Shown: positions 1 to 6,688 of the stretch, in pieces | How positions within the stretch are numbered: the first letter of the stretch is position 1 | Layout of the letters: each line of letters opens with the position of its first letter | Source: DAOTWY01 sp003696565 | GTDB lineage: Bacteria > Chloroflexota > Anaerolineae > Aggregatilineales > Phototrophicaceae | Length of the DNA stretch: 8,826 nt | NCBI GenBank assembly: GCA_034435635.1 | Contig: DAOTWY010000065.1 | Coordinates: 1 to 8,826, forward strand | Direction: 5' to 3' | Made by a program: the position numbers and the translations under genes | Notes under the pieces: model-generated | Database searches by the model: none | Told to the model about the DNA's origin: nothing | Seen by the model: the letters and a program-made list of their open reading frames with translations, nothing else

Positions 1-24
1 ATTTTTCTATAAGAAACTGCTTCT

Positions 25-53
25 CCACCCGCATAGCGGGCGGTTTTCTGTTT
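25..53 (+). terminator. Rho-independent terminator of an unseen upstream plus-strand gene
   Basis: A GC-rich hairpin has the stem CCCGC (28-32), a 3-nt loop ATA and GCGGG (36-40). It is extended by CC/GG (25-26 with 42-43) across one A-C mismatch and followed by the T-rich run TTTTCTGTTT (44-53). This is the normal layout of an intrinsic terminator read on the plus strand, so a transcription unit should end just left of the window. The T run is interrupted, so efficiency is uncertain. Confidence 0.6.
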
Positions 54-90
54 CGCACCTGCGGTGCTCAACGCACTTAAGTGTCTAAAT

Positions 91-123
91 AAAAAAGAGG
101 CATATACATCGTGCCTCTTTTTT
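91..123. terminator. Bidirectional intrinsic terminator
   Basis: GAGGCA (97-102) pairs with TGCCTC (112-117) around a 9-nt loop. The stem is flanked by six A (91-96) and six T (118-123), which also pair. On the minus strand the A run becomes a U tract, so the structure works in both directions. It lies 16 bp past the stop codon of the minus-strand AAA ATPase gene and is that gene's obvious terminator. It can also back up the plus-strand terminator at 25-53. Confidence 0.75.
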
Positions 124-138
124 GCCTTTTTATTTTCC

Positions 139-1452
139 TCATTTATCTCCATTAATACGCAGTGTTTCCATTAAACCCATTGGACGGCGTTTATGAGAAG
201 TCAGGAAGTCATCTTTTGCCTCAATTTGTTTAACAAGCATCTGTAAAGATTCTTTTAGAATGTCTACAGATAACGTCTCTAAATGACGATAAGCAGCCAT
301 TGTAAGGGCATAAAGAGCAACTTCCCGTATAAACGCAGCCGGACGCTTGATTAAATCCGGTACCACTGCCATATGTTCCTCACGCCAATCATCGCCTAAA
401 TACATTTTAAGCATATGTGCCACAACATCTTCATCTTGTAATTCTGGGATGATAAACACACGGTCTAATCGTCCAGGGCGTTTCATGACACGGTCATCAA
501 TCACCTCAGGATGATTCGTTGTCGCAATCAACATCGTGCCATAGGGGTTATTGGGTGTTTCTGAACCATCCAATACATTAAGCAACTCAGCTTTAGACTC
601 TTCATCTAAATAGGCATCAAGTTCTTCAACAATAACAATAGCACGAGTCTCTGCGCTAGATGCCATACGCAAAGCACGATGTATTTTCCAAAATTGCGCC
701 CCGTGTTGATTTGCACCAGAAACATATGCAACAAAGTATCCTTTATCAATTGCCCATTTTGCTAATGCAGAGCAAAGCATTGTTTTGCCCGTCCCTGGCA
801 ATCCAGCAAAAAGCAATTTACGAAACGGATTGATCTTTAAACGTTGATAAATTGCAACCCCCCGTTCAAAAAACGCATCGACATCTTGCATAATGCTAGT
901 TTTTAATTCAGCCGGCAGGTAGATATCATCCCAACTGGTCGAAGTATCAAATGAGACCTCTGCCCCACCAACCACATAAACCCGGTTACGAAATGCAATC
1001 GCCGCATTTTCTAGCTGTGTGCAACGTTTTTCAAATGCTTGCCATATATCAATAGCAAATTTAGGCAGACTCACCATCACCACCAAAGACGATGACATAC
1101 CAATATAATCATCATCCGCCCAAGCAGATGCTATAACTGCTTCAAATGTTTCACCTGCTTCGGACTTAAAGAAAAATCGTATCGCACCAGAGCGATAAGT
1201 TGGATATTCTTCTTCATATGTTACAAAGCTAGCTAATTCAGATACATCTAGCTCCTCATAACCTACATATTGCCATGTATCTGTCAGTTGATAGCCTACT
1301 GCTAGCGTTTGTAACACCGTCATATGACAACAAGCGGGCTGTGTAATCATCAACTGATGATAATCACTAAAGCTATTTTGTTTTAACCAATCGTGGACTT
1401 TCTCATGTACGCGTGCTGTTTTTTTCCCAAACATATTTGAGCAACATTTCAA
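139..1452 (-). CDS. AAA+ family ATPase (stand-alone, BCS1-like core)
   Basis: A 437-residue protein with one AAA+ module. Seen: Walker A GLPGTGKT at 217-224; Walker B IVIVEE at 272-277 followed by LDAY; sensor-1 Asn in ATTNHPEVID (N313); arginine-finger region KRPGRLDR at 324-331; and a helical C-terminal lid (about 365-415). The N-terminal 160 residues are mixed alpha/beta with no motif I recognise, and no membrane segment is visible. ATP binding and hydrolysis are well supported. The substrate is unknown; remodelling of a protein or complex is typical for the family. The second Walker B acid (E277) is present, but the first is Glu where Asp is usual; BCS1 relatives often read ED here. The first codon of the longest frame is TTG (1452-1450), with no clear Shine-Dalgarno. 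An in-frame ATG (1434-1432, codon 7) would remove MKCCSN and is a real alternative. The gene stands alone, divergent from the next one, and ends at a terminator (91-123). Confidence 0.85.
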   Translation of the reverse strand: MKCCSNMFGKKTARVHEKVHDWLKQNSFSDYHQLMITQPACCHMTVLQTLAVGYQLTDTWQYVGYEELDVSELASFVTYEEEYPTYRSGAIRFFFKSEAGETFEAVIASAWADDDYIGMSSSLVVMVSLPKFAIDIWQAFEKRCTQLENAAIAFRNRVYVVGGAEVSFDTSTSWDDIYLPAELKTSIMQDVDAFFERGVAIYQRLKINPFRKLLFAGLPGTGKTMLCSALAKWAIDKGYFVAYVSGANQHGAQFWKIHRALRMASSAETRAIVIVEELDAYLDEESKAELLNVLDGSETPNNPYGTMLIATTNHPEVIDDRVMKRPGRLDRVFIIPELQDEDVVAHMLKMYLGDDWREEHMAVVPDLIKRPAAFIREVALYALTMAAYRHLETLSVDILKESLQMLVKQIEAKDDFLTSHKRRPMGLMETLRINGDK

Positions 1453-1471
1453 TTATGACAACATCATATGT

Positions 1472-1477
1472 AGTATA
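1472..1477 (-). promoter_or_regulatory. Candidate -10 box for the AAA ATPase gene
   Basis: Read on the minus strand, TATACT lies about 20 bp ahead of the TTG start at 1452 and about 38 bp ahead of the alternative ATG. A good -35-like hexamer, TTGACG (1494-1489), lies only 11 bp upstream, which is too close to pair with it. It could pair with the weaker TACATA (1472-1467) at 16 bp spacing. The predicted leader is short, which agrees with the missing ribosome-binding site. Confidence 0.35.
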
Positions 1478-1595
1478 GTACAGGAATTCGTCAAAAAAGA
1501 AAAAGGGTTTACGCTTGGAGCATAGTGACATTCAACACATATTTGTCAATATATTGTGGGTGTTTCTTGCTATTCCAGAACATCAAAAACTTACT

Positions 1596-1601
1596 TATAC
1601 T
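1596..1601 (+). promoter_or_regulatory. Candidate -10 box for the secreted FG-GAP protein gene
   Basis: TATACT (1596-1601) has a weak -35 match, TTCCAG (1573-1578), at 17 bp spacing. It would give a leader of about 30 nt. An alternative pair further up is GTGACA (1525-1530) with TATATT (1550-1555), at a long 19-bp spacing. Both sit in the 185-bp divergent gap shared with the AAA ATPase gene, and nothing else is recognised there. Confidence 0.35.
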
Positions 1602-1637
1602 CTTTAACTACACTAACCAACCCAGGAGCTATGCTGC

Positions 1638-2903
1638 ATGAAACAACTCCTTACGATGATTTTAATATATATGGTCACACTGGTGATCACCGCTCAGGAG
1701 GAAAATCCCATAAATTTTATCCCAACTTATCATCAACCAAACGGTAATCGTGTTATTTTTGGACATGGAACATTTCCAAATGTTCAACAAGTTGATATAC
1801 CACTTTCCGGTGCCCCGGCATGGTTACTTGGAACACAAGTAGGACAAGATGCCGTGTGGATAGCCACATTAGAAAACGGTCAAGTTCAAGGCATATACCC
1901 TATACAAGGTGTTTATCAGTCTAGTGAGCCATTTGTTAATCAATTACCACCTGGAATGCCCCCCGTTTTACGCCGAATCAATCATGGGGCATCCATTGTC
2001 TTTGATCTGCCTGCTGGTATCGCACCATATACCCACCCTGTTTATCAGACTGATCGCGAAACATTCATTCTAGAAGATGGTGGTGTTATGCTCTTTGGGG
2101 CAGATTGGCGCGAAATTACCCGCCTCAGTGTCAATGCACAACCAGATGGGCGGATTGTACTCACCCCTGCTGGTCACGCTGCGTTATATGTTGGCGCAAC
2201 AAATCAACGCTATGTACACGGCATTATGGGGGATGATCTGGAAGGGGTTTCTTTGTTGGTTTTTGATCTACAAGATGGCAGTATTATCAGTACAGTAGAT
2301 TTAGACGGCGACTCTGTTTTTGAAGGGCTTTCTCCCTTCTGGGCGGATGTTAATGAAGACGGCAAGCTCGATTTAATCACTACAGTAAGTAATGCAGCAC
2401 AAGGCGCACAGATTCGTGTCTATCAGGATGATGGGTCAATCTTAGCGCAAGGACCGGCTATCGGGCGCGGAGGACGTTGGCGACATCAGCTTGCCTGGGG
2501 AGCATTCGGCATCAATGGGGAAAATTTATTGGTTGAAGTTCTGACCCCACATATCGGGGGCGTTGTTGGGTTTTATCGTTATGATGGCGCAGGCAATTTA
2601 GAAATCATTGCTCAACGATCTGGCTATACCTCACACGTGATTGGTTCGCGTAATTTAGATATGGCAGTTGCAGGTGACTTTGATGGTGATGGTCAATTGG
2701 AAATCGTCTTACCTTCTCAAGATCGAACTCGTATCGCTGGATTAGGGCTAAACACAAATGGTGATATTGAAGAAAAATGGTCTTTCCCATTAGATGGCTT
2801 ATTGGTCACTAATTTGTCAGCGATCACAATGGATGACGGAACATTAGCATTAGCAGTGGGCATCATGACAGAAAATGGTGGGATTTTGCGCTTGTGGTAC
2901 TGA
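1638..2903 (+). CDS. Secreted FG-GAP/VCBS-repeat-like protein
   Basis: A 421-residue protein. Residues 1-19 form a signal peptide: Lys at position 2, then a hydrophobic run ending VITA, with probable cleavage before Q20. The mature part is rich in beta strands and Gly/Asp. It has Asp-rich loops typical of calcium-binding beta-propeller blades: DLDGD at 221-225, DVNEDGKLD at 237-245 and DFDGDGQLE at 347-355, each followed by a hydrophobic strand (for example LITTV). This pattern belongs to the FG-GAP/VCBS repeat families, often found in surface-exposed binding proteins. The ligand is unknown. No catalytic motif, C-terminal membrane anchor or sortase signal is visible, and the chain ends RLWY. 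The start is fixed by CAGGAG (1623-1628), 9 nt before the ATG. The first 200 residues are only weakly repeat-like and may be a separate beta domain. The gene is divergent from the AAA ATPase gene. The next gene has its own promoter, so this one is probably monocistronic. Confidence 0.75.
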   Translation: MKQLLTMILIYMVTLVITAQEENPINFIPTYHQPNGNRVIFGHGTFPNVQQVDIPLSGAPAWLLGTQVGQDAVWIATLENGQVQGIYPIQGVYQSSEPFVNQLPPGMPPVLRRINHGASIVFDLPAGIAPYTHPVYQTDRETFILEDGGVMLFGADWREITRLSVNAQPDGRIVLTPAGHAALYVGATNQRYVHGIMGDDLEGVSLLVFDLQDGSIISTVDLDGDSVFEGLSPFWADVNEDGKLDLITTVSNAAQGAQIRVYQDDGSILAQGPAIGRGGRWRHQLAWGAFGINGENLLVEVLTPHIGGVVGFYRYDGAGNLEIIAQRSGYTSHVIGSRNLDMAVAGDFDGDGQLEIVLPSQDRTRIAGLGLNTNGDIEEKWSFPLDGLLVTNLSAITMDDGTLALAVGIMTENGGILRLWY

Positions 2904-2944
2904 GTCTTTATGACAAGCCTCACCTCTCTGTTTTAGGGTTCTCT

Positions 2945-2953
2945 TGCTATAAT
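2945..2953 (+). promoter_or_regulatory. Extended -10 promoter of the tal-pgi gene
   Basis: TGCTATAAT combines a perfect TATAAT (2948-2953) with an upstream TGn, the extended -10 form. No recognisable -35 lies 16-18 bp upstream, as is common for this class. Transcription would start near 2960 and give a leader of about 36 nt. The leader carries AAGGAG (2983-2988), 7 nt before the ATG. Confidence 0.6.
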
Positions 2954-2995
2954 CAAGTTCATTGTGAGTAAAAAAATATTTTAAGGAGTACCGTA

Positions 2996-5869
2996 ATGGG
3001 AATTCCCCCTATTGAAGTTCAGAAATATGGTCAAAGTATCTGGATGGATAATATCCGTCGTAAGTTACTTCTTGATGGCACATTCCAGACCTTGATAGAT
3101 GAATATGGTGTTGTCGGTGTCACCTCTAACCCGACAATTTTCCAAAAAGCGATCGGCAACTCAGATGATTACGATGAAAGCATTACCAACCTGTTAGACT
3201 TACCTGCAGAAGAAATCTATGAAAAACTAGCCATCCAAGATATTCAAATGGCTACAGATTTATTCCGCCCAATTTATGACCAAACCAACGGCAGAGATGG
3301 TTATGTGAGTTTGGAAGTATCTCCCCGTTTAGCACGAGATACTCAAGGAACAATAGCAGAAGCCAAACGCCTGTTTGCTGCTGTCAATCGCCCCAATACC
3401 ATGATCAAAATTCCCGCCACACCAGAGGGTATTCCCGCAATTGAAGAAGCGATTGCCAATGGGATCAATGTCAATGTGACTTTAATTTTCTCAGTAGAAA
3501 ACTATATACAAGTTGCGGAAGCATATATTCGCGGGTTAGAACGCCGCCTGCAAGCTGGTGAGCCAATTACCCACATAGCCTCTGTTGCGAGCTTCTTCCT
3601 AAGCCGTATCGATACGATGGTAGACAAAATGTTAGAAAGTAACATTCATGCTGCCAAAATGCGCGGAGATATGGACCATGTCCAGATGAATAACCGACTT
3701 TTAGGGACAGCCGCTATTGCAAATGCTAAACTCGCCTATAAACGCTTTTTGGAGATTTTCCAGGGAGAGCGTTTTACCAAATTACGAGAAGCCGGTGCAG
3801 CTGTACAACGTCCTTTATGGGCATCCACCAGTACCAAAAACCCCGCCTATCCAGACACAAAATATGTTGATGCCTTGATTGGGCGTGATACCGTCAATAC
3901 CGTTCCACCAGAAACATTAGAAGCATTCAAAGACCACGGGACAGTGGCAGGTGAGACAATTCTTGATAACATCGATGAAGCAGAGAATACCCTGCACATG
4001 CTCGCAGAAGTTGGGATTAATATGGAAGATGTTACATCCCGCTTACAAAACGATGGTGTTGATGCGTTTATGAACTCCTTTGAAGAGTTACTCGCACAAG
4101 TCGAACATAAACGCTTGTTATTAAACACAGGAATGCAAGAGCGCATGAAAATTGCATTAGGGATTTATGGTGAGCATTATAAAAAAGCTCGTCAAAAACT
4201 TAGTGACGAATTCTTTAATTCACGTCTGTGGAACCATGATGGCAGTTTATGGAAAGATCACGGACCAACAATTAATAAGATTCAAAACCGACTTGGATGG
4301 CTCGATGTTATCCAAACAATCGATATTGAACGCCTTAAAAAACTTCAAGAAGACGTTAAAAACACAGACATTTCACAAGTTGTATTACTTGGAATGGGCG
4401 GTAGCAGCCTTGCCCCAGAAGTGTTAATGCTTACATTTGGGAATGCGGAAGGCTTTCCCCCGCTTTTCATGCTAGATAGCACACATCCGGCGCAAATCAA
4501 ACACATTCAAGATCAAATCAATATCGAAAAAGCGTTATTCATCGTCGCCAGTAAATCCGGCAGCACAATAGAAACAAATGCCTTCTATCAATATTTTTAT
4601 GAGCTAACAGGCAAAAACGGTAAGCAATTTATCGCAATTACAGATGAAGGCAGCCAACTACATCAAATTGCACAAGCACAAGGATTCCGTGATCTATTTC
4701 TTAACCCCGCTGATATTGGTGGACGCTATAGTGCTTTAAGTTATTTCGGCATGGTGCCTGCGGCACTGATTGGGCTTGATTTAGATAAAGCTTGGGAAAG
4801 CGCAACCACCATGATACAAATGTGTGCAGATGGTGTTCCAGATGACACAAATCCCGGATTAAGCTTGGGGGCAATTTTAGGGGCACTGGGTACAGAAGGA
4901 CGCGACAAAGTCAGCATTACAACTAGCCCTAGCATTGGCTCATTTGGTAATTGGGTAGAGCAGCTTGTAGCAGAAAGCCTCGGTAAGGAAGGCAAAGGAT
5001 TATTACCTGTTGTGGGTGCAACCGTTGGTCGTCCACATGATTACGCAAGTGATCGTCTATTTGTTTATCTTAAAGTCGAAGATGATCCGGCTAATGATGA
5101 TATTGATGCAGGAATCCGCGCCCTTAGAGAAGCCGGTCATCCCCGTGTCACCCTGCTATTAGAAGACACTTATGCCATTTTTGGCGAATTCTTCCGTTGG
5201 GAATATGCTACCGCTGTCGCCGGTAAAATGCTTGGAATTAACCCATTCGATGAGCCAAATGTGACAGAAAGTAAGCAAAATACCAAACGTCTACTAGATG
5301 AATACATTCAACATCAAGCATTACCTCAAAACTCCCCATTACTTAGTGGCGAAATCGTCGATCTATACCTAGGAGAAGACACTCTTAACCCATTACAAGA
5401 ACTACGTAAAGCACATGGGTATGACTTCAATAGTCAGATAGAATTACTCGCTGCACAAATTGCTGGCACAATGTCTGGAGATTACTTTGGGTTATTAGCG
5501 TATCTCCCTTACAGTCAGCACATTATTGATAAACTAGAAACAATTCGTCGTCGTCTACGTCATGTAACAAGACGCGCTGTAACATTAGGATTTGGTCCGC
5601 GCTATTTGCATAGCACCGGACAATTCCACAAAGGCGGACCTAACAACGGGGTATTTTTCCTCATCACAGCTAACCATCAATACGACATGAATATACCCAA
5701 TAGTCCATATACCTTTGCCATTTTGAACGATGCACAAGCACTAGGTGATATGGAGGCTTTACAAGCTCATCAACGCCGTGTGATTCGTATCCATATTAAA
5801 AGCGATACTGAAACCGGATTAGAGACCTTACTAGCGGCAATTGACTTTGTGGAAAATCGTCGACACTAA
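2996..5869 (+). CDS. tal-pgi: Bifunctional transaldolase / glucose-6-phosphate isomerase
   Basis: A 957-residue cytoplasmic fusion enzyme. The transaldolase half (about 1-375) moves a dihydroxyacetone unit between sugar phosphates in the pentose phosphate pathway. It shows GVTSNPTIF (41-49), the Schiff-base lysine K138 in IKIPAT, and D18, E107, N160, S166 and R204 where the E. coli TalB active site has Asp17, Glu96, Asn154, Ser176 and Arg181 (my alignment by eye). The isomerase half (about 380-957) interconverts glucose-6-phosphate and fructose-6-phosphate. It has GMGGSSLAPE (466-475), the phosphate loop SKSGST (519-524), GGRYS (575-579), AESLGKEGKG (659-668) with the probable catalytic E660, and LHSTGQ (871-876), which resembles the LHSxGQ His motif of short bacterial isomerases. 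The length is normal for known Tal-Pgi fusions, which occur in several phyla including Chloroflexota. AAGGAG at 7 nt spacing supports the ATG. Its own extended -10 and a downstream hairpin suggest a single-gene unit. The frame is intact throughout. Confidence 0.95.
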   Translation: MGIPPIEVQKYGQSIWMDNIRRKLLLDGTFQTLIDEYGVVGVTSNPTIFQKAIGNSDDYDESITNLLDLPAEEIYEKLAIQDIQMATDLFRPIYDQTNGRDGYVSLEVSPRLARDTQGTIAEAKRLFAAVNRPNTMIKIPATPEGIPAIEEAIANGINVNVTLIFSVENYIQVAEAYIRGLERRLQAGEPITHIASVASFFLSRIDTMVDKMLESNIHAAKMRGDMDHVQMNNRLLGTAAIANAKLAYKRFLEIFQGERFTKLREAGAAVQRPLWASTSTKNPAYPDTKYVDALIGRDTVNTVPPETLEAFKDHGTVAGETILDNIDEAENTLHMLAEVGINMEDVTSRLQNDGVDAFMNSFEELLAQVEHKRLLLNTGMQERMKIALGIYGEHYKKARQKLSDEFFNSRLWNHDGSLWKDHGPTINKIQNRLGWLDVIQTIDIERLKKLQEDVKNTDISQVVLLGMGGSSLAPEVLMLTFGNAEGFPPLFMLDSTHPAQIKHIQDQINIEKALFIVASKSGSTIETNAFYQYFYELTGKNGKQFIAITDEGSQLHQIAQAQGFRDLFLNPADIGGRYSALSYFGMVPAALIGLDLDKAWESATTMIQMCADGVPDDTNPGLSLGAILGALGTEGRDKVSITTSPSIGSFGNWVEQLVAESLGKEGKGLLPVVGATVGRPHDYASDRLFVYLKVEDDPANDDIDAGIRALREAGHPRVTLLLEDTYAIFGEFFRWEYATAVAGKMLGINPFDEPNVTESKQNTKRLLDEYIQHQALPQNSPLLSGEIVDLYLGEDTLNPLQELRKAHGYDFNSQIELLAAQIAGTMSGDYFGLLAYLPYSQHIIDKLETIRRRLRHVTRRAVTLGFGPRYLHSTGQFHKGGPNNGVFFLITANHQYDMNIPNSPYTFAILNDAQALGDMEALQAHQRRVIRIHIKSDTETGLETLLAAIDFVENRRH

Positions 5870-5875
5870 TAACGA

Positions 5876-5904
5876 GGAAGTCCCTCAACACTGGGGGACT
5901 TTCC
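5876..5904 (+). terminator. Probable intrinsic terminator after tal-pgi
   Basis: AAGTCCCTCA (5878-5887) pairs with TGGGGGACTT (5892-5901) over ten positions with one G-T wobble, around the 4-nt loop ACAC. GG/CC (5876-5877 with 5903-5904) extends it past a single bulged T. It starts 6 bp after the TAA. The following sequence, CTATCGTATTTTATG, is T-rich but lacks a clean U run, so termination may be partial. Confidence 0.55.
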
Positions 5905-5941
5905 CTATCGTATTTTATGTAGTATTTACTTCATAGAAAGC

Positions 5942-5947
5942 TATAAA
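5942..5947 (+). promoter_or_regulatory. Weak candidate -10 box upstream of the small membrane protein gene
   Basis: TATAAA (5942-5947) is the best -10 match between the tal-pgi hairpin and the next gene. No convincing -35 is seen at 16-18 bp. The region after it (5948-5966) is very T-rich. If used, the leader would be about 50 nt. A promoter is expected here because of the preceding terminator, but this placement is uncertain. Confidence 0.25.
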
Positions 5948-5998
5948 TGTTTTTTTTATATTTCATTGGTAAGATGGTGCAATTCTATCACGATATTC

Positions 5999-6004
5999 AG
6001 AGGA
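5999..6004 (+). promoter_or_regulatory. Ribosome-binding site that bears on the start choice
   Basis: AGAGGA ends only 1 nt before the ATG at 6006, too close for efficient initiation there. It ends 7 nt before an in-frame TTG at 6012-6014. By spacing alone the TTG is the better start and would shorten the protein by two residues. Confidence 0.5.
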
Positions 6005-6005
6005 A

Positions 6006-6605
6006 ATGACCTTGATACAAGACATCATTTTAAGTCCAACTTTTATCTTTATCATCATCACCGTCATGCTGCTTTATGTTAGCCGCTGGGCGTTGTTTAT
6101 TGAAAAAGAATACCCGGGCTACTTTTTAGGATGGTTGATGTCAATCTTTTTTATCATCATATATCAAAGTATTACCGGTAAACCTGAACCAGAAACAACC
6201 GAAACAGTTGAGCAAGTTACCGAAAACTTACCTTTCTTTCAGGTGATGTTATTCTCGCTTATGGGGCTAGGTACTGGTTTTGGAATTACGTATTACATCA
6301 ACACATTGATCCGAACCCGTCCACGTCAGTCCGCCAGTGTCGCCATTACAGTGTTTACATTAGTGCTATTGTTGTTTTTTCTAACTGATACAAGTACAGC
6401 CACTGCTCGTTATATCGGTATCTTTGCGCTGGGTTTTGCAACAGGAGCATTAAGTAAAGTTGTATTTTTCGGTAACCGCGCCAATACATCATCCCGCCCT
6501 AGCGAGCGTATCCGTGCCCAAAATGTTGAACCAGACGTACCACCCAGCGCAGACATAGATAAATCGCAACGGCGTTTTGATGAAATTCGTCGCCGTTTTA
6601 AATAG
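6006..6605 (+). CDS. Uncharacterised multi-pass membrane protein
   Basis: A 199-residue protein of a family I do not recognise. Hydrophobic segments lie near residues 8-31, 37-55, 77-100, 109-127 and 135-154, giving four or five membrane spans. An acidic loop (about 59-75, rich in Glu and Thr) separates the second and third. After the last span comes a hydrophilic tail of about 45 residues: a Ser/Arg stretch, then a Pro/Asp stretch, ending in a basic helix (SQRRFDEIRRRFK, 187-199). The positive charges in loop 102-107 and the tail suggest, by the positive-inside rule, that these are cytoplasmic. No catalytic motif is seen. The start is either ATG 6006 or, with better Shine-Dalgarno spacing, TTG 6012. 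It lies 83 bp before the LCP gene on the same strand, so a shared envelope role is possible but unproven. Confidence 0.7.
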   Translation: MTLIQDIILSPTFIFIIITVMLLYVSRWALFIEKEYPGYFLGWLMSIFFIIIYQSITGKPEPETTETVEQVTENLPFFQVMLFSLMGLGTGFGITYYINTLIRTRPRQSASVAITVFTLVLLLFFLTDTSTATARYIGIFALGFATGALSKVVFFGNRANTSSRPSERIRAQNVEPDVPPSADIDKSQRRFDEIRRRFK

Positions 6606-6644
6606 ACGATTACCCTACGCCACGCATCATGCAAATAAAATCTA

Positions 6645-6653
6645 TGATACAAT
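6645..6653 (+). promoter_or_regulatory. Candidate extended -10 promoter of the LCP gene
   Basis: TGATACAAT has TACAAT (6648-6653, 5 of 6 to consensus) with the extended TGn in front, the same layout as the promoter of tal-pgi. No good -35 is seen. The predicted start near 6660 leaves a leader of about 29 nt containing GAGGA (6678-6682), 6 nt before the ATG. Confidence 0.4.
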
Positions 6654-6688
6654 GCGCCACTGTAAATAAAAGCAAGTGAGGAAACAAC

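Noticed and set aside
1453..1637. The divergent gap as a possible riboswitch or small-RNA locus.
   Set aside because: Apart from promoter-like boxes it is AT-rich with no strong hairpin, terminator or conserved-looking RNA motif.
1556..1747. Short plus-strand frame overlapping the start of the secreted protein gene.
   Set aside because: It overlaps the better-supported gene in another frame, lacks a ribosome-binding site at its own start, and has low-complexity composition without any recognisable domain.
1768..1785. Perfect inverted repeat GAACATTTccAAATGTTC inside the secreted protein gene, resembling an operator.
   Set aside because: A repeat with 8-bp arms and a short spacer is expected about once by chance in a window this size. 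It lies about 130 bp inside a coding frame and does not have the 4-bp spacing of a GAAC-GTTC LexA box.
2941..2955. Short inverted repeat CTTG...CAAG around the tal-pgi -10 box as a possible repressor site.
   Set aside because: Arms of only 4 bp are expected often by chance, and no second copy was seen near the other promoters.
3847..4146. Minus-strand frame of 99 codons inside tal-pgi.
   Set aside because: It lies wholly antisense to a strongly conserved enzyme domain, is Ser/Cys-rich as antisense shadows usually are, and has no start signals.
6410..6652. Minus-strand frame across the end of the small membrane protein gene.
   Set aside because: It is antisense to the charged tail. Its Arg/Ser-rich translation mirrors the plus-strand codons and has no ribosome-binding site.
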